64,000 nucleotides of DNA, taken from positions 186,001 to 250,000 of the forward strand of contig NZ_JAJITD010000005.1 in NCBI RefSeq assembly GCF_020880815.1. The letters are read 5' to 3'. The translations under genes and the position numbers were made by a program. The notes below the pieces were generated by a model. The model saw nothing but the letters and a program-made list of their open reading frames with translations. It was not told the origin of the DNA and searched no databases. This document shows, piece by piece, positions 62,835-64,000 of this stretch (its first letter is position 1; every line of letters starts with the position of its first letter). The DNA comes from Paraburkholderia sejongensis. Its GTDB lineage: Bacteria > Pseudomonadota > Gammaproteobacteria > Burkholderiales > Burkholderiaceae.

Positions 62835-63947
62835 TCATCGTTGACCGAACGAGATGTCGCCGAACAGCGCTTTCTGCTCGCGCGGTTGCGAGCGCCAGTA
62901 CTGCGGCGGCGCTTCGACGGTCGCGCCGAGTTGCGCGGCCGCGTGCCACGGCCAGCGCGGGTTGTAGAGCAGCGCGCGAGCGAGCGCGATCAGGTCGGCG
63001 TCGCCCTTCTCGATCAGTTGCTCCGCATGCAGCGGATCGGTGATCAGGCCGACGCCGATCGTGGTGAGTCCGGTTGCGTGCTTGACCGCCTTCGCGAACG
63101 GAATCTGATAGCCCGGTTCGAGCGGAATTCGCTGCAACGGCGAGACCCCACCCGACGACACGTCGATCCAGTCGCAGCCGCGCTTTTCGAGTTCGTGCGC
63201 GAAAGCGATCGTGTCTTCGAGCGTCCAGCCGCCTTCGACCCAATCGGTCGCCGACACCCGCACGCCAACCGGTTTGTCGGCCGGAAACGCGGCGCGCACG
63301 ATGTCGAAGATTTCGAGCGGGAAACGCATGCGGTTTTCGAGCGAGCCGCCGTACTCATCGTCGCGTTGATTCGCGAGCGGCGACAGGAACTGATGCAGCA
63401 GATAGCCGTGCGCCGCGTGCACTTCGAGCGCGTCGATGCCGAGCCGCGCAGCACGCCGCGCCGACGCGGCGAATGCTTCGCGAATCCGCTGCAGACCGGC
63501 GACGTCGAGCGCGAGCGGCGGCTCCTCGTCGGCTTTATGCGGCAGCGCCGACGGCGCATGCGGCAGCCAGCCGCCTTGCGCGACCGGGATCAGCTGCCCG
63601 CCCTCCCACGGCACGTGGCTCGACGCCTTGCGGCCCGCGTGCGAGAGCTGCATCGTCACGTTGATATGCGAATGCTTGCGGATCGCGGCCAGCACCGGCA
63701 CGAGCGCCGCTTCGGTCGCGTCGTCCCACAAGCCGAGGTCGCCCGGCGTAATGCGGCCATCCGGTTCGACCGCGGTCGCCTCGATGAACAGCATCGCCGC
63801 GCCGGATAGCGCCAGACTGCCGAGATGCATGATGTGCCATGCGGTGGCCTCGCCGCGTTCGGCGGAGTACTGGCACATCGGGGACACGACGATACGATTG
63901 GGAAGCGTCACGCTACGCAGCGTGAGCGGAGAGAAAAGCGCGCTCAT
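62835..63947 (-). CDS. NADH:flavin oxidoreductase, Old Yellow Enzyme family (YqjM-like)
   Basis: A 370-residue FMN enzyme that reduces activated C=C bonds. The N-terminal PMCQYSA with Cys25 matches the redox-tuning Cys26 of B. subtilis YqjM. QLSHAGRKAS and HAAHGYLLHQFLSPLANQRDDEYGGS, with the substrate-binding His residues, are present. The start at 63947 gives the family length; the ribosome-binding site is weak. Confidence 0.92.
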   Translation of the reverse strand: MSALFSPLTLRSVTLPNRIVVSPMCQYSAERGEATAWHIMHLGSLALSGAAMLFIEATAVEPDGRITPGDLGLWDDATEAALVPVLAAIRKHSHINVTMQLSHAGRKASSHVPWEGGQLIPVAQGGWLPHAPSALPHKADEEPPLALDVAGLQRIREAFAASARRAARLGIDALEVHAAHGYLLHQFLSPLANQRDDEYGGSLENRMRFPLEIFDIVRAAFPADKPVGVRVSATDWVEGGWTLEDTIAFAHELEKRGCDWIDVSSGGVSPLQRIPLEPGYQIPFAKAVKHATGLTTIGVGLITDPLHAEQLIEKGDADLIALARALLYNPRWPWHAAAQLGATVEAPPQYWRSQPREQKALFGDISFGQR

Positions 63948-64000
63948 GGATTTGCCCAGTGAAAACCCGAGAGCGATCGAGCATAGCACCGCGAGCGCTT

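Overview
The window reads as core chromosome of a high-GC betaproteobacterium of the Burkholderia/Paraburkholderia type. The indications are the gene order mnmG-rsmG-parA-parB-atpIBEFHAGDC, a trifunctional PutA with a ribbon-helix-helix domain, a fused LivM-LivG transporter subunit, a DUF3717 gene, the phhAB pair and several Liv-type transporters. parAB, two canonical parS sites and the atp operon suggest the origin-proximal part of the main chromosome. Product names come from reading the sequence; no database search was run.

Layout. 1-0.74 kb: 3' end of a Gfo/Idh/MocA oxidoreductase and a small lipoprotein. 0.87-8.6 kb: a glycine module, made of a sigma70-type promoter, a tandem glycine riboswitch, gcvT-gcvH-gcvP, an alginate-lyase-like secreted protein and L-serine dehydratase. 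Together these take glycine to serine to pyruvate. 8.7-12.2 kb: a ThDP enzyme of the acetolactate synthase family, a small zinc-ribbon protein and a Liv-type binding protein. 12.3-16.3 kb: putA with a GTTGCA-type inverted repeat upstream. 16.5-22.7 kb: two small proteins, a YeiH-type transporter, priA and hemE; the priA upstream region carries DnaA-box matches and several dyads. 22.9-26.2 kb: a PheC-like periplasmic dehydratase, a long intergenic region and an acyl-CoA synthetase.

26.4-34.3 kb: the complete atp operon on the minus strand with a readable promoter. 34.8-39.3 kb: parB, parA, rsmG and mnmG, with one parS inside mnmG and a second inside a terminator-like palindrome. 39.4-46.2 kb: a Liv transporter (livF, fused livMG, livH) with two tandem, clearly paralogous binding proteins. 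46.7-51.4 kb: a second complete Liv transporter (livG, livF, livK, livH, livM). 51.8-56.2 kb: a GMC oxidoreductase, an MmsA-type dehydrogenase and a divergent LysR regulator, an arrangement like known 3-hydroxypropionate catabolic (hpdR-mmsA-hpdH) loci. 56.5-64 kb: a CYTH protein, an Lrp regulator divergent from phhA-phhB around a large palindrome, a DUF3717 protein, a TctD/TctE-like two-component pair, a SET-domain protein with a lysine-rich tail and an OYE-family reductase.

There is no phage, insertion sequence, CRISPR array, tRNA or rRNA that I can see. Most of the window is housekeeping sequence. The less ordinary items are regulatory (riboswitch linker hairpin, parS inside a terminator, PutA operator, Lrp/phhA palindrome, DnaA boxes), plus the SET-domain protein, the hpd-like cluster beside a Liv transporter, and two intergenic regions (24.1-24.4 kb and 46.2-46.7 kb) whose transcripts I cannot assign.
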